The notes beneath the pieces were generated by a model. It saw only the letters and a list, made by a program, of their open reading frames with translations. It had not been told where the DNA came from and searched no databases. From Streptomyces sp. NBC_01669 (GTDB lineage Bacteria > Actinomycetota > Actinomycetes > Streptomycetales > Streptomycetaceae), in NCBI RefSeq assembly GCF_026339735.1, contig NZ_JAPEQG010000001.1, positions 4,774,001 through 4,838,000 on the forward strand: DNA of 64,000 nt, read 5' to 3'. Position 1 is the first letter of the stretch. Every line of letters begins with the position of its first letter. Shown here piece by piece: positions 41,711 through 50,545 of the stretch. The position numbers and the translations under genes are program-made.

Positions 41711-43009
41711 TCAGCCCGCCAGGAACGATGCCAGCGCGTTCGCCAGCAGATACGGGTCGTCCGCGCCGCACAGCTCACGCGCACTGTGCATCGACAGGAT
41801 CGCGACGCCGATGTCCACGGTCTGGATGCCGTGCCGGGCCGCGGTGATCGGGCCGATCGTCGTGCCGCACGGCATCGAGTTGTTGGAGACGAACGTCTGC
41901 CACGGCACGCCCGCCTTCTCGCACGCCGCCGCGAACACGGCACGGCCGCTGCCGTCCGTCGCGTACCGCATATTGACGTTGACCTTGAGGATCGGCCCGC
42001 CGTTCGCCACCGGGTGGTGCGTCGGGTCGTGGCGCTCCCCGTAGTTGGGGTGGATCGCGTGACCGGTGTCGGAGGAGAGGCAGACGGTCCCCGCGAACGC
42101 CCGGGCGCGGTCCTCGTACGTACCGCCGCGGGCGAAGACGGAGCGCTCCAGCACTGTGCCGAGCAGCGGGCCGTCGGCGCCGGTGTCGGACTGCGAACCG
42201 TTCTCCTCGTGGTCGAACGCGGCCAGCACCGGGATGTACGGAATCTGGTCGTCCGGCTGTCCGGCGACGGCGGCGAGCGCGGCCGTCGCCGCGTGCACGG
42301 AGAGCAGGTTGTCCATTCGCGGCCCGGCCAGCAGCTCGCGGTCGCGGCCCAGGTAGGCCGGCGGCTCCACGGCGTGCGGCATCAGGTCCCAGCCGGTCAC
42401 GTCGTCGGCGGCGACGCCGGCCTCCTCGGCGACGAACCGGATCAGGTCGCCCTCCTCGACGTCCCCGAGCCCCCAGATCGGCTGCATGTGCTTCTGCCGG
42501 TCGAGCTTGAGGCCGTCGGTGTTGGCCGACCGGTCCAGATGCACGGCCAGCTGAGGCACGCGCAGCAGCGGCCGGTCGATGTTGACCAGCCGGTGCGTGC
42601 CGTCGCGCAGGCTGATCCGGCCCGCGAGACCGAGGTCCCGGTCCAGCCAGGTGTTGAGCAGCGTGCCGCCGTACACCTCGACGGCGATCTGCCGCCAGCC
42701 GTACGAGCCCGTGTCGGGCAGTGGCTTCACCCGCAGATTCGGCGAGTCGGTGTGCGCCCCGGCGATCCGGAACGGGGTGTGCGCCCCGGTGCCCTCCGGC
42801 ACGTACCAGGCGATGATCGCCCCGCCGCGCAGCACGTACTTCCCACCGGTGGAAGCGTCCCAGGCCGCGGTCTCCTCGACCTGCCGGAAGCCGGCCTTCT
42901 CCAGCCGCGCCGCGGCGGTGGCCACGGCATGGTACGGGGAGGGGCTGGCCATCAGGAAGGCCATCAGGTCGTCGGTGTGACCGCGGTCGAAGCGGAGGGA
43001 AGAACTCAT
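41711..43009 (-). CDS. M18 family aminopeptidase
   Basis: Zinc aminopeptidase (432 aa) of the aspartyl aminopeptidase/ApeB family. Metal and catalytic motifs are visible: His and Asp in GAHTDSPNLR, Glu-Glu in FDHEENGSQSDTGA and the final His in LSMHSARELCG. It trims N-terminal residues, probably acidic ones, from cytoplasmic peptides. I used ATG 43009 (MSSSLRFDRG); a GTG at 43018 would overlap the stop of an upstream small ORF as GTGA. The family normally has 420-480 residues, so the gene is intact. Confidence 0.9.
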   Translation of the reverse strand: MSSSLRFDRGHTDDLMAFLMASPSPYHAVATAAARLEKAGFRQVEETAAWDASTGGKYVLRGGAIIAWYVPEGTGAHTPFRIAGAHTDSPNLRVKPLPDTGSYGWRQIAVEVYGGTLLNTWLDRDLGLAGRISLRDGTHRLVNIDRPLLRVPQLAVHLDRSANTDGLKLDRQKHMQPIWGLGDVEEGDLIRFVAEEAGVAADDVTGWDLMPHAVEPPAYLGRDRELLAGPRMDNLLSVHAATAALAAVAGQPDDQIPYIPVLAAFDHEENGSQSDTGADGPLLGTVLERSVFARGGTYEDRARAFAGTVCLSSDTGHAIHPNYGERHDPTHHPVANGGPILKVNVNMRYATDGSGRAVFAAACEKAGVPWQTFVSNNSMPCGTTIGPITAARHGIQTVDIGVAILSMHSARELCGADDPYLLANALASFLAG

Positions 43010-43014
43010 GTTCT

Positions 43015-43248
43015 TCACTGTAACGACGATGGTGCGGTAGAAATCCGGGGTACCGCCGCCCTGGCGTGTGGCTGTCCCGCGGGCGGTACGGACGCCCACA
43101 CAGCGGTCGGCTCCTCGCCGTCCTGCGCCTGCCGCGCACGCTGGGCGAACACGGTGGCCAGAGCGGTGAGCCGCTTGTCGGTCGGAGCGGTCCGGCTGTG
43201 CGTGGTCCGGATCCCCAGCACGGTCGATCCGACGCGGATCACCGTCAT
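43015..43248 (-). CDS. Small hypothetical protein upstream of the M18 aminopeptidase
   Basis: A 77-codon ORF starting MTVIRVGSTVLGIRTTHS, with high G/C in third codon positions over its first 60 codons, as in true genes here. Its TGA overlaps a GTG that is in frame with the aminopeptidase (GTGA), hinting at translational coupling. It has no membrane segment, signal or motif I recognise. Real but uncertain. Confidence 0.4.
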   Translation of the reverse strand: MTVIRVGSTVLGIRTTHSRTAPTDKRLTALATVFAQRARQAQDGEEPTAVWASVPPAGQPHARAAVPRISTAPSSLQ

Positions 43249-43463
43249 GGTGGTCGGGCCAGGACGGAACTGTTACCGCGCTGGGCGAAGCGTGCGTTGC
43301 CGAGGATTCTCGGCCGTGCGCTCAGCGTGCCCAGCTGATACGACAGCGCCGCCACCCGAACGAATTCGAGTGGCGGCGCCTCGTTGACCAGTGCTGCGGG
43401 CCGAAGGCCGGTGCCTCTCCCGGCAAGCTTTGCCCTGTCGGGCAAACATTGCCGGTCACGACA
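43249..43463. other. Non-coding stretch with two hairpins downstream of the acyl-CoA dehydrogenase
   Basis: Together with the small ORF this fills the 454 bp between the aminopeptidase and acyl-CoA dehydrogenase genes. It holds the terminator at 43420-43455 and a second hairpin with 10-bp arms GCGCCGCCAC/GTGGCGGCGC (43346-43355 and 43370-43379). No further gene is seen. Confidence 0.5.
43420..43455 (-). terminator. Intrinsic terminator after acyl-CoA dehydrogenase gene
   Basis: Arms 43420-43435 and 43440-43455 pair over 14 of 16 positions with a 4-nt loop, starting 8 bp after the acyl-CoA dehydrogenase stop on the minus strand. A second, 10-bp hairpin follows at 43346-43379. Confidence 0.75.
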
Positions 43464-45290
43464 CTAGAACGCGGCCTCGTCCAGCTCCATCAGCGAACCG
43501 TCGACCGCCTCGGCGAGCGCGCGCTCGGCCGAGACGCCCGGCAGGACGTTCGCGGCGAAGAACTTCGCGGCGGCGATCTTGCCCTGGTAGAAGGCGACGT
43601 CCTTCGCGGAGGCGGTCGGCAGCTTCTCGGCCGCCACGGCCGCGCCCTTCAGCAGCAGGTAGCCGACGACGACATCGCCGGAGGCCAGCAGCAGGCGGGT
43701 GGTGTTGAGGCCCACCTTGTAGATGTTCTTGACGTCCTCGCCGGTCGCGGTGAGGTCGGTGATCATCGTGCCGACTATCGCCTCCAGGTCCACGGCCGCC
43801 TTGGCGAGCGAGTCCAGCGCGCCGGACAGCTCCTCGTTGCCCTGGGCGCCCGCGAGGAACTTCTTGATCTCCTCGGACAGGGCGTTGAGCGAGGCACCCT
43901 GGTCACGGACGATCTTCCGGAAGAAGAAGTCCTGGCCCTGGATGGCCGTCGTGCCCTCGTAGAGGGTGTCGATCTTGGCGTCCCGGATGTACTGCTCGAT
44001 CGGGTACTCCTGGAGGTACCCGGAGCCGCCGAACGTCTGGAGCGACTGCGCCAGCTGCTCGTACGACTTCTCCGAGCCGTAGCCCTTCACGATCGGGAGC
44101 AGCAGGTCGTTGAGGCCGTGCAGCGCCTTCGCGTCCTCGCCCGCGGCCTCCTTCTCCTGGATCGCGTCCTGGACGGAGGCGGTGTACAGCACGAGGGAGC
44201 GCATGCCCTCCGCGTACGCCTTCTGCGTCATCAGCGAACGGCGCACGTCGGGGTGGTGCGTGATGGTGACCTTGGGCGCGGTCTTGTCCATGAAGTTCGC
44301 AAGGTCGGTGCCCTGGACGCGCTCCTTGGCGTACTCCAGCGCGTTCAGGTAACCCGTCGAGAGGGTGGCGATGGCCTTCGTGCCGACCATCATCCGGGCG
44401 AACTCGATGATGCGGAACATCTGGCGGATGCCGTCGTGCTTGTCACCGATCAGCCAGCCCTTGGCGGGGTGCTGGTCGCCGAACGTCATCTCGCACGTGT
44501 TGGACGCCTTGAGGCCCATCTTGTGCTCGACGTTCGTCGCGTACACGCCGTTGCGCTCGCCCAACTCGCCGGTGGTCCAGTCGAAGTGGAACTTCGGGAC
44601 CATGAAGAGCGACAGGCCCTTCGTGCCGGGGCCTGCACCCTCGGGGCGGGCCAGCACGTAGTGAATGATGTTCTCGGACATGTCGTGCTCGCCCGAGGTG
44701 ATGAAGCGCTTCACACCCTCGATGTGCCAGGAGCCGTCCTCCTGCTCGACAGCCTTCGTGCGGCCGGCGCCGACGTCCGAACCGGCGTCCGGCTCGGTCA
44801 GCACCATCGTCGAGCCCCACTGCTTCTCGACGGCGATCTCGGCGATCTTCTTCTGCGCCTCGTTGCCCTCGTCGAAGAGGATTCCGGCGAACGCCGGGCC
44901 GGAGGAGTACATCCACACGGCCGGGTTCGAGCCGAGGAGCAGCTCCGCGTAGGACCAGATCAGGGAGCGCGGCGAGGTGGTGCCGCCGATCTCCTCGGGC
45001 AGACCCAGGCGCCAGTACTCGGAGTCCATGAAGGCCTGGTAGGACTTCTTGAAGGAGGCCGGGACCGGTGCGGTGTTGGTCTCCGGGTCGAAGACCGGCG
45101 GGTTGCGGTCGGCGTCGGCGAACGAGTCGGCGAGCTCGTTCTCCGCGAGGCGGTTGACCTCGTCGAGGATGCTCTTCGCGGTCTCGACGTCCATCTCCGC
45201 GAACGGTCCGGTGCCGTACAGCTTGTCGCGCCCGAGGACCTCGAAGAGGTTGAACTCGATGTCGCGGAGATTCGACTTGTAGTGCCCCAT
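43464..45290 (-). CDS. Acyl-CoA dehydrogenase, FadE5-like
   Basis: FAD-dependent dehydrogenase (608 aa) for the first oxidation step of fatty acid beta-oxidation. The N-terminus MGHYKSNLRDIEFNLFEVLG matches the mycobacterial FadE5 group, which is longer than ordinary 380-residue enzymes. FAD/substrate motifs include TEPDAGSDVGAGRT, MGLKASNTCEMTF and the catalytic Glu in YEGTTAIQGQDF near residue 445. A helical C-terminal extension completes the long form. The ATG at 45290 is well placed, and a hairpin terminator follows the gene. It probably handles medium- to long-chain acyl-CoAs. Confidence 0.92.
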   Translation of the reverse strand: MGHYKSNLRDIEFNLFEVLGRDKLYGTGPFAEMDVETAKSILDEVNRLAENELADSFADADRNPPVFDPETNTAPVPASFKKSYQAFMDSEYWRLGLPEEIGGTTSPRSLIWSYAELLLGSNPAVWMYSSGPAFAGILFDEGNEAQKKIAEIAVEKQWGSTMVLTEPDAGSDVGAGRTKAVEQEDGSWHIEGVKRFITSGEHDMSENIIHYVLARPEGAGPGTKGLSLFMVPKFHFDWTTGELGERNGVYATNVEHKMGLKASNTCEMTFGDQHPAKGWLIGDKHDGIRQMFRIIEFARMMVGTKAIATLSTGYLNALEYAKERVQGTDLANFMDKTAPKVTITHHPDVRRSLMTQKAYAEGMRSLVLYTASVQDAIQEKEAAGEDAKALHGLNDLLLPIVKGYGSEKSYEQLAQSLQTFGGSGYLQEYPIEQYIRDAKIDTLYEGTTAIQGQDFFFRKIVRDQGASLNALSEEIKKFLAGAQGNEELSGALDSLAKAAVDLEAIVGTMITDLTATGEDVKNIYKVGLNTTRLLLASGDVVVGYLLLKGAAVAAEKLPTASAKDVAFYQGKIAAAKFFAANVLPGVSAERALAEAVDGSLMELDEAAF

Positions 45291-45449
45291 GGGAAGGCTC
45301 CGTAATCAATAGCAGTGGCGCACAGCGCCCCGGGGAGGGGTGAGGGCCGGGCGGGCGACGAGCTGGCGATGCGTATATCAGCTGACCTCTCCGATGATGC
45401 TACCCGTCAGTAATAAGACGCAACCCCTCAAGGGCCTGATGTGTCCGAT

Positions 45450-45462
45450 TACTCTTTGCGGT
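45450..45462 (+). promoter_or_regulatory. -10 element for leaderless SseB-like transcript
   Basis: TACTCT at 45450-45455 fits TAnnnT and ends 7 bp before ATG 45463. No Shine-Dalgarno sequence lies between them. The -35 region is poor. Confidence 0.45.
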
Positions 45463-45903
45463 ATGTACGGCTACGACCAGAACCAGGGCGCACAGCAGCA
45501 GATGGGTGGCGGCTACGGCGAGCAGCCGCTGTATCCCGAGCCCTCGCCGCCCTCCCTCGGTGATGCGGTACGGGCCTTCACCACGGGTTCTCTGTCCGCC
45601 GAGGACTTCCAGCAGATCTTCGCCTCGTCGAAGGTCTACTGCCCGCGCGGCGACAACCCCGGCTTCCTCGCCCTGCACAACACCCAGCAGCCGGTGATCC
45701 CCATGTTCACCACGCTCAAGGAGCTGCGGCTTTACGCGGGCAAGGAGTCCAAGTACTTCGTGATCACCGGTGCCGAGGTGATCGATCTGCTGCCGACCGG
45801 CTACGGCTTCGTCCTCGACATGGAGGGCGAGCACCGCATGGTCTTCGACGCCAAGGCCGTGGAGCAGATGGTCGACTTTGCGATGCGTCGCATGTACGGC
45901 TAG
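45463..45903 (+). CDS. SseB-like domain protein
   Basis: A 146-residue protein. A short Gly/Gln/Pro-rich N-terminus (MYGYDQNQGAQQQMGGG) precedes an SseB N-terminal-type domain (VYCPRGDNPGFLALHNTQQPVIPMFTTLKELRLYAGKE). SseB proteins occur in enteric secretion regulation and widely in actinobacteria, where their role is unknown. ATG 45463 lies 7 bp after a TACTCT -10-like hexamer with no ribosome binding site, so a leaderless mRNA is likely. A hairpin terminator follows. It is divergent from the acyl-CoA dehydrogenase gene. Confidence 0.8.
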   Translation: MYGYDQNQGAQQQMGGGYGEQPLYPEPSPPSLGDAVRAFTTGSLSAEDFQQIFASSKVYCPRGDNPGFLALHNTQQPVIPMFTTLKELRLYAGKESKYFVITGAEVIDLLPTGYGFVLDMEGEHRMVFDAKAVEQMVDFAMRRMYG

Positions 45904-45942
45904 ACGCCGTTGCTTCGCAGATGTCTGATTCCTGACCTTCGA

Positions 45943-45977
45943 GAAGGGGTCCGTACCTGTCGGGTGCGGACCCCTTC
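45943..45977 (+). terminator. Intrinsic terminator after SseB-like gene
   Basis: Arms 45943-45953 (GAAGGGGTCCG) and 45967-45977 form a perfect 11-bp stem with a 13-nt loop, 40 bp after the stop codon. Confidence 0.8.
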
Positions 45978-46041
45978 CCGTTGTCCGGGGAGAGCCTGTG
46001 GCGGTGCGGGAATACCGCGGCCCTTGCAAGATGTTCACTGT

Positions 46042-46054
46042 TCAACTAAATTGA
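46042..46054. promoter_or_regulatory. TCAA-n5-TTGA dyad upstream of the pirin gene
   Basis: TCAACTAAATTGA is an AT-rich dyad 29 bp before the pirin start, in otherwise GC-rich DNA. MarR-type regulators often bind such TCAA/TTGA half-sites ahead of pirin genes, but no MarR gene is nearby. Confidence 0.3.
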
Positions 46055-46082
46055 GATCAGAACAATCCCGGAGGTGGCTCCC

Positions 46083-47045
46083 ATGCCCGCAGTGACCGTC
46101 GAAAACCCACTGACCCTGCCCAAGGTCGCCGTCTCGGGCGACGCCACGGCCCGTCCCGTGCTCGCCGTCACCACGGCGCCGAGCGGATTCGAGGGCGAAG
46201 GCTTCCCGGTTCGCCGCGCGTTCGCCGGGATCAACTACAAATACCTCGACCCGTTCATCATGATGGACCAGATGGGCGAGGTGGAGTACGCGCCGGGCGA
46301 GCCCAAGGGCACTCCCTGGCACCCCCACCGCGGCTTCGAGACCGTCACGTACATCATCGACGGCACCTTCATCCACCAGGACAGCAACGGTGGTGGCGGC
46401 ACCATCCGCAACGGCGACACCCAGTGGATGACGGCCGGATCCGGCCTCCTCCACATCGAGGCCCCGCCGGAGTCCCTCGTCATGTCGGGCGGCCTCTTCC
46501 ACGGCCTCCAGCTCTGGGTGAACCTGCCCAAGGCCGACAAGATGATGGCCCCCCGCTACCAGGACATCCGCGGCGGCCAGGTCCAGCTCCTCGCCTCCCC
46601 GGACGGCGGCGCGCTGCTCCGCGTCATCGCCGGTGAGCTCGACGGTCACGAGGGCCCGGGCGTCACCCACACCCCGATCACGATGGTCCACGCCACCGTG
46701 CGCCCCGGCGCCGAGGTGACCCTGCCGTGGCGCGAGGACTTCAACGGACTCGCGTACGTGCTCGCCGGTCGCGGCACGGTCGGTCAGGAGCGCCGTCCCA
46801 TCCACATGGGGCAGACCGCCGTCTTCGGCACCGGCTCCTCGCTGACCGTCCGTGCGGACGAGAAGCAGGACGGTCACACCCCGGACCTGGAGGTCGTCCT
46901 GCTCGGCGGCCGCCCGATCCGGGAGCCGATGGCGCACTACGGGCCGTTCGTCATGAACAGCCAGGCCGAACTGAAGCAGGCCTTCGAGGACTTCCAGGCC
47001 GGCCGCCTCGGCACCGTGCCCGCAGTCCACGGCATGGGTGAGTGA
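46083..47045 (+). CDS. Pirin family protein
   Basis: Bicupin protein (320 aa). The first cupin has the pirin metal site WHPHRGFETVTYIIDG with its His ligands and the later QWMTAGSGLLHIE. The second cupin contains RVIAGELDGHEGPGVTHTPI. Pirins bind Fe(II) and some have quercetinase activity; others are redox or stress co-regulators. The ATG at 46083 has GGAGG 8 bp upstream; a GTG at 46074 is less likely. It stands alone, with a hairpin directly after it. Confidence 0.88.
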   Translation: MPAVTVENPLTLPKVAVSGDATARPVLAVTTAPSGFEGEGFPVRRAFAGINYKYLDPFIMMDQMGEVEYAPGEPKGTPWHPHRGFETVTYIIDGTFIHQDSNGGGGTIRNGDTQWMTAGSGLLHIEAPPESLVMSGGLFHGLQLWVNLPKADKMMAPRYQDIRGGQVQLLASPDGGALLRVIAGELDGHEGPGVTHTPITMVHATVRPGAEVTLPWREDFNGLAYVLAGRGTVGQERRPIHMGQTAVFGTGSSLTVRADEKQDGHTPDLEVVLLGGRPIREPMAHYGPFVMNSQAELKQAFEDFQAGRLGTVPAVHGMGE

Positions 47046-47050
47046 TCTGC

Positions 47051-47078
47051 GTGACGGGCCGTCCTGACGGCCCGTCAC
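47051..47078 (+). terminator. Intrinsic terminator after pirin gene
   Basis: Arms 47051-47063 and 47066-47078 (GTGACGGGCCGTC with its complement) form a tight 13-bp hairpin 5 bp after the pirin stop. Confidence 0.8.
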
Positions 47079-47131
47079 CCGTTCGGTCGTACAAGCGGGA
47101 CATGGCTCCCGCACCGTGATCGGGTGGGAGG

Positions 47132-48235
47132 GTGGATACCCGGAAACCCCTCCTGCCCGACACCGCCCGGCGCACAGCTGCCTGGTGCGCAGTGCTTCTG
47201 CTGGTCACCGGCGTTGCCGCGGTCGCCATCTGGCTGTGCATCATCTTCAAGACGGCCGTCACCCCGGTGCTGCTCGCACTGCTCGGTACAGCGCTGCTCG
47301 GTCCCGTCCACCGCTGGCTGGCCGCCCGAGGGGTGAACCGGTCGGTGGCCGCCGGGCTCACCTGCGCGCTGCTCGTCGCGATCGGCGGCGGCGCCGGGTA
47401 CATCGTCGTCACCGCATTCATCGACACCGGCGACCAGATCATCCATTCACTGAAGGACGCCGGGCAGTGGGTCATCGACCACTTCGGGATCGCCCGGAAC
47501 ACCAATGTGAACGACCTCGTCGACAATGCCCGGAAGCTCGTCGAGAAATTCGGCGCGAGCGCCGCGGGCGGAGTGCTCACCGGGATCAGCCTGATCGGCT
47601 CACTCATCGCGACCGGCGTTCTCGCCCTGTTGCTGACCTTCTTCTTCCTGCGCGACTCGGACCGGGCCGCGAACCTCGCGCACTCCGTCGCCCCGCGCGG
47701 CACCGGTGATCTGGTCGAGGCGATGGGCCGGCGGGCGTTCGAAGCGGTCGAGGGATTCATGCGCGGCACGACGTTCATCGCGCTGATCGATGCCATCTGC
47801 ATCACCGTGGGTCTGCTGATCCTGCGGGTGCCCGGGGCGGTGGGGCTGGGGGCGCTGGTCTTCGTCGGCGCGTACATCCCGTACCTCGGGGCGTTCATCT
47901 CGGGTGCCGTCGCCGTTCTGGTGGCGCTCGCCGACCGGGGGGTCGTGATCGCGCTCTGGGCGCTCGGGGTGGTGCTCGCGGTCCAGGTGCTGGAGGGGCA
48001 CGTGCTGCAGCCGTTGATCCAGAGCCGTACGGTCCAGATGCACCCGGCCATGATCATGATCGCGCTGACCGCGGGCGCGAGTGTGGCGGGCGTGCTGGGC
48101 ATGTTGCTGGCGGTACCGGTGTGCGCGGCGGCGTTCGGCGTCCTCGGCGAACTCCGCACGCGCCACACCCCGGACGAACCGCCATCCACCCCACCGAGCC
48201 CCTCCGCCCCGCCGAACCCACCCGACAGGCTCTGA
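47132..48235 (+). CDS. AI-2E family transporter
   Basis: A 367-residue permease with about eight membrane helices. An N-terminal pair (AAWCAVLLLVTGVAAVAIWL and VTPVLLALLGTALLG) is followed by a soluble loop (residues 95-150). The family's conserved C-terminal helices include VGAYIPYLGAFISGAVAVLVAL and the motif VLEGHVLQPLIQSRTVQMHP. The tail is Pro/Ser-rich. Members export the signalling compound AI-2 or act as Na+/H+ antiporters in different bacteria; the substrate here is unknown. The start is GTG 47132. It faces the SpoIIE gene convergently. Confidence 0.87.
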   Translation: MDTRKPLLPDTARRTAAWCAVLLLVTGVAAVAIWLCIIFKTAVTPVLLALLGTALLGPVHRWLAARGVNRSVAAGLTCALLVAIGGGAGYIVVTAFIDTGDQIIHSLKDAGQWVIDHFGIARNTNVNDLVDNARKLVEKFGASAAGGVLTGISLIGSLIATGVLALLLTFFFLRDSDRAANLAHSVAPRGTGDLVEAMGRRAFEAVEGFMRGTTFIALIDAICITVGLLILRVPGAVGLGALVFVGAYIPYLGAFISGAVAVLVALADRGVVIALWALGVVLAVQVLEGHVLQPLIQSRTVQMHPAMIMIALTAGASVAGVLGMLLAVPVCAAAFGVLGELRTRHTPDEPPSTPPSPSAPPNPPDRL

Positions 48236-48268
48236 GGACGGAACGGCACCCGGCCGCACCCGGAACCC

Positions 48269-50362
48269 CTATGCCCCGGCCGTCTCCACCGGCTCGGCCT
48301 CGTACAACTCGAACCAGATCGACTTCCCGGCGCCCTGCGGATCCACCCCCCACGCGTCGGCCAGCATCTCCATCAGCACCAGCCCCCGTCCACTGGAGGC
48401 CATCTCGCCGGGCCGCCGCTTGTGCGGCAGCTCGTCGCTGCCGTCCGCCACATCCACGCGCAGCCGCCGTTTCCCCCGCTCTCCGGTCGCCTCGGCGACC
48501 ATCAGCGCGTCCCCGTCCGTGTGGAGGAGCACGTTGGTCGCCATCTCGGAGATCATCAGCACCGCCGCATCGACCTGCTCCGGGTCCACCCAGTCGTGCA
48601 GCAGCTCCCGCAGCTGCTGCCGGGCCGCCGCGATCCGCTCGGGCTCGGCCTGCGCGATGGTCAGTGCGGTGCGGCGCGGCGCCGCCTGCCGCGGGGCACC
48701 CGACTCGCGCCGCAGCAGCAGCACCGCGATGTCGTCCTCGCGGCGGTCGACGAGCGGACCGGTCGTGTAGTGCGAGCCCGGCCCGTGTACCGCCTGCACC
48801 AGCGCGTCGGCGAGCTTCTCCAGGTCGCCGGTCTGCTCCTCCAGGACCGGCCGGAGCCGCACCCAGCCGGTCGCCATGTCGTGGCCACCGGTCTCGATCA
48901 GCCCGTCCGTGCACAACATGATCGTCTCGCCGGTCTCCAGGACGATCTGGGTCGTCGGATAGTCGGCGTCCGTCTCGACGCCGAGCGGCAGCCCGCCGCC
49001 GGTCTGCCGGATCACCGCGGTCCCGTCGGCGCTGATCACCACCGGGTCGGGGTGTCCGGCCCGGGCGATGTCGAGCGTGCCGGTCTCGGGGTCGGCCTCC
49101 GCATACAGACACGTCGCGAAGCGTGGCCCGGTCTCCTCCCCGTCGTCGTACGCGTCGGTGAGCCCGGAAAGGAACCGGGAGGCGCGGGAGAGCACCGCGT
49201 CCGGGCGGTGCCCTTCGGAGGCGTACGCGCGCAGAGCGATCCGCAACTGCCCCATCAGCCCGGCCGCCCGCACGTCATGGCCCTGGACGTCGCCGATGAC
49301 CAGGGCGATACGGCCGTTGGGGAGCGGGATCATGTCGTACCAGTCGCCGCCCACCTGGAGCCCGCCGCCGGTCGGTACGTACCGGGCGGCGACCGTCATG
49401 CCGGGGATGTCGGGGCCCAGAGACGGCATCATCGACCGCTGGAGCCCCTGCGAGAGCTCCCGCTCGGTCTCGGCCACCTCGGCCCGCGCCAGGGCCTGGG
49501 CGAGCATCCTGGCGACGGTCGTCAGCACCGACCGCTCGTCCGGGGAGAACGACACCGGGTGCCGGAACCCCGCCATCCAGGCGCCCATCGTGCGGCCCGA
49601 CACGATCAGCGGGAGAAAGGCCCAGGAGTGGCGCCCGAAGCGGCTGGCGAGCGGCCAGGTGGCCGGGAAGCGGCGGTTGTACTCCTCCGGTGAGGGGAGA
49701 TAGATCGCCCGCCCCGTCCGTACGACCTCCGCGGCCGGATAGTCCGTCTCCAGGGTCATGTCGGTGAACGGGTCCTCGTCGCCCATGGTGTGCCCGTGGT
49801 GCCCGATGATCGTCAGGCGGTCGCCCGCGACACCGAAGACGGCGAGCCCGTCCGGCGAGAACCCGGGCATGGAGAGCGACGCGGCGACCCGCAGCACCTC
49901 GGCGGTCGACCGGGCCTCGGCCAGCGCCCGCCCCGCGTCCAGGAGGAATGCCTCCCGGGAGCGGCGCCAGTCCCCGGTGATGGGGGTGTGCGCGCCGGTG
50001 GTGCCCGGCTGCGGCTCGGCGACCTCCTGGAGCGTGCCGACCAGCAGGTAGTCCTCGCTGCCCGCCGGCAGTGGTTTGGAACGGCTGCGTACCGTACGGA
50101 GCACCCGCCCGCGGTCGTCCACGATCCGCAGCCGAGCCTCGGCCAGGGTGCCCTCGAGGACCGCGAGGTTCACCACCCCGTAGATCTCGTTCCAGTCGAC
50201 CGGATGGAAACGCGCGCGCACCGCCGCCTCCCGGAAGACACCGGCTTCGGCGGGCAGCTCCAGCAGCCGGGCCGCCTCCGCATCGAGCGTGACGGTCCCG
50301 GCTCCGCTGTCCCAGCGCCACAGGCCGGTCGCCGTCGCGGCCAGGACGTCCTCGGTGCGCAT
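48269..50362 (-). CDS. PAS/GAF/SpoIIE phosphatase with HATPase (anti-sigma kinase-like) domain
   Basis: A 697-residue multidomain signalling protein: PAS-like (residues 1-115), GAF (about 150-300), and a SpoIIE-type PP2C phosphatase (about 320-540; VGGDWYDMIPLPNGRIALVIGDVQGHD with metal Asp residues, and LCTDGLIE). A C-terminal histidine-kinase-like ATPase of the RsbW type follows (MISEMATNVLLHTDGD N-box and GRGLVLMEMLADAWG). Such proteins combine anti-anti-sigma phosphatase and anti-sigma kinase activities in partner-switching control of sigma-B-like factors. No membrane segment is visible. The ATG is 50362. Confidence 0.9.
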   Translation of the reverse strand: MRTEDVLAATATGLWRWDSGAGTVTLDAEAARLLELPAEAGVFREAAVRARFHPVDWNEIYGVVNLAVLEGTLAEARLRIVDDRGRVLRTVRSRSKPLPAGSEDYLLVGTLQEVAEPQPGTTGAHTPITGDWRRSREAFLLDAGRALAEARSTAEVLRVAASLSMPGFSPDGLAVFGVAGDRLTIIGHHGHTMGDEDPFTDMTLETDYPAAEVVRTGRAIYLPSPEEYNRRFPATWPLASRFGRHSWAFLPLIVSGRTMGAWMAGFRHPVSFSPDERSVLTTVARMLAQALARAEVAETERELSQGLQRSMMPSLGPDIPGMTVAARYVPTGGGLQVGGDWYDMIPLPNGRIALVIGDVQGHDVRAAGLMGQLRIALRAYASEGHRPDAVLSRASRFLSGLTDAYDDGEETGPRFATCLYAEADPETGTLDIARAGHPDPVVISADGTAVIRQTGGGLPLGVETDADYPTTQIVLETGETIMLCTDGLIETGGHDMATGWVRLRPVLEEQTGDLEKLADALVQAVHGPGSHYTTGPLVDRREDDIAVLLLRRESGAPRQAAPRRTALTIAQAEPERIAAARQQLRELLHDWVDPEQVDAAVLMISEMATNVLLHTDGDALMVAEATGERGKRRLRVDVADGSDELPHKRRPGEMASSGRGLVLMEMLADAWGVDPQGAGKSIWFELYEAEPVETAGA

Positions 50363-50545
50363 TGCCCTACTTTAGGAAGATGTGCTCGGCTGACGCCACC
50401 GAGGACGGCCGCCGGCGGGCTCCCGCGCAGCGCCCGACCACGCCGGATGATCTTGCCTGGGGTTATGGCAATGAAGTGGTGCGGGCTTGGGCGGTAGCCT
50501 GGGGAGGCTGAATCCACCCCAACCGCGAAGACTGGATGAACGACG

